Source: Proteiniphilum acetatigenes DSM 18083
Lineage (GTDB): Bacteria; Bacteroidota; Bacteroidia; Bacteroidales; Dysgonomonadaceae
Length of the DNA: 64,000 bases
Direction of reading: 5' to 3'
Assembly (NCBI RefSeq): GCF_000380985.1
Contig: NZ_KB905703.1
Coordinates: 57,717-121,716, forward strand
Shown: positions 63,606 through 64,000 of the stretch, piece after piece
Position numbering within the stretch: the first letter of the stretch is position 1
Layout of the letters: every line of letters starts with the position of its first letter
The notes under the pieces: model-generated
The model's input: the letters and a program-made list of their open reading frames with translations, nothing else
Database searches by the model: none
Told to the model about the DNA's origin: nothing
Program-made: the position numbers and the translations under genes

Positions 63606-63657
63606 TTATAAGCTATTGGGCTTATAATGGTGGTTTATAAGTGTTTTGGCGTATAAG
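63606..63657. promoter_or_regulatory. Cluster of TTATAAG half-sites
   Basis: TTATAAGC-TATTGG-GCTTATAA (63606-63627) is a perfect 8-bp inverted repeat; further half-sites TTATAAG near 63635 and GTATAAG near 63650 follow at 14-15 base spacing, giving four sites. It looks like an operator or promoter cluster. Confidence 0.5.
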
Positions 63658-63732
63658 TTGCAAATATAAGTTTAATACCAATAGTCACTAAAACGAGTAT
63701 TTTATCGGAGGCTTTGTAATCAGTAACTTCGC

Positions 63733-64000
63733 ATGTACAATTTTCGGCAAGATTGAATGTACAGAAATTGGCAATATGCAATGTACATAAAAAGGGTTAA
63801 AGAAGAGTCTTCATATATTTGTAATTCACGAAAATACAAACACTATGAAGACTCAGATACATGACCTTAGAAAGGTACGTATGTGGTACGAAGTTAAAGA
63901 ACTTTCCAGTAATCCGGGCAATTCGGACAGTAAAATTGCAAAAAAGTTGGGTGTTGATCGCAGAACTGTTTCCAGGTACAAGAAGATGAGTGAAGAAGAG
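63733..64000 (+). mobile_element. IS21-family element, left end (continues past window)
   Basis: ATGTACA occurs at 63733, 63757 and 63781, exactly 24 bases apart, with a shared GGCAA in each of the first two units. Multiple terminal repeats beginning with TGT are typical of IS21 ends and bind the transposase. A transposase gene starts at 63845. Confidence 0.75.
63845..64000 (+). CDS. istA: IS21-family transposase IstA, N-terminus (cut by window end)
   Basis: Fifty-two codons are visible: MKTQIHDLRKVRMWYEVKEL followed by SDSKIAKKLGVDRRTVSRYK, an IstA-type helix-turn-helix that binds the element ends. The catalytic DDE domain and the IstB helper ATPase should lie beyond the window. Confidence 0.8.
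   Translation, partial: MKTQIHDLRKVRMWYEVKELSSNPGNSDSKIAKKLGVDRRTVSRYKKMSEEE

Larger units (their letters stand above)
63250..63732. other. Remnant and operator region before the IS21 end
   Basis: About 480 bases holding the DUF2075 middle fragment on the minus strand and a cluster of TTATAAG half-sites. No intact gene. Confidence 0.5.

Overview
The window reads as chromosome from a Bacteroidota organism, most likely order Bacteroidales and perhaps the Dysgonomonadaceae (Proteiniphilum/Petrimonas-like); the family is a guess. The evidence is Bacteroidota-type promoters (TTG, 19-21 nt, TAnnTTTG), outer-membrane beta-barrel receptors with carboxypeptidase-like N-terminal domains, LytTR regulators, and DUF4230, DUF6266 and DUF6236 proteins. 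All calls come from reading translations and motifs; no database search was possible.

Layout. 1-7.4 kb is core metabolism: an Lpt permease end, ribBA, rmuC, the threonine-degradation pair kbl-tdh, a DUF4230 protein and sixA. 7.4-14.3 kb holds a YeiH-type exporter, the first receptor plus LytS/LytTR two-component module, and dps. 14.4-15.3 kb is a scar of two broken genes (ABC permease, DUF6266). 15.5-25.4 kb is a complete subtype I-B CRISPR-Cas locus (cas6-cas8b-cas7-cas5-cas3-cas4-cas1-cas2) followed by an 11-repeat array; the cas8b-cas3 block is visibly more AT-rich than cas6 and cas4-cas1. 25.4-33.7 kb is a redox block: a Cys-pair secreted peptide, ahpF, ahpC, a prolyl oligopeptidase lipoprotein, a membrane-anchored thioredoxin, trxB, a thioredoxin-like protein with an unusual CX6C motif, and a Crp/Fnr regulator. 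33.7-34.5 kb has a broken RelE-type toxin-antitoxin pair and tRNA-Val(GAC). 34.5-37.8 kb is a thiamin salvage operon (thiM-thiE-tenA-thiD) behind a TPP riboswitch and terminator. 38-39.7 kb holds an RNA helicase and a cold-shock-domain protein.

39.8-44.2 kb is the second LytTR/LytS-receptor module, divergent. 44.2-50.3 kb has a DUF2891 protein, a monooxygenase-like protein with a small Cys protein, a probable quinone/catechol-stress locus (HxlR regulator, nitroreductase, VOC dioxygenase) and a SWIM zinc-finger protein. From 50.3 kb to the end the DNA is accessory and rearranged: fragments of HipA, AlbA-type ATP-binding and DUF2075 genes, a DUF4143 AAA ATPase, the third receptor-LytS-LytTR operon, AbiEi with a truncated AbiEii toxin, an intact AlbA/HATPase regulator with an 11-bp frame-breaking tandem repeat, a DUF6236 protein, and the left end of an IS21-type element running off the window.

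Most notable: three receptor/LytS/LytTR modules within 50 kb, the mosaic I-B locus with a dyad around the array promoter, a likely phase-variable 11-bp repeat, and several eroded toxin-antitoxin and defence modules.
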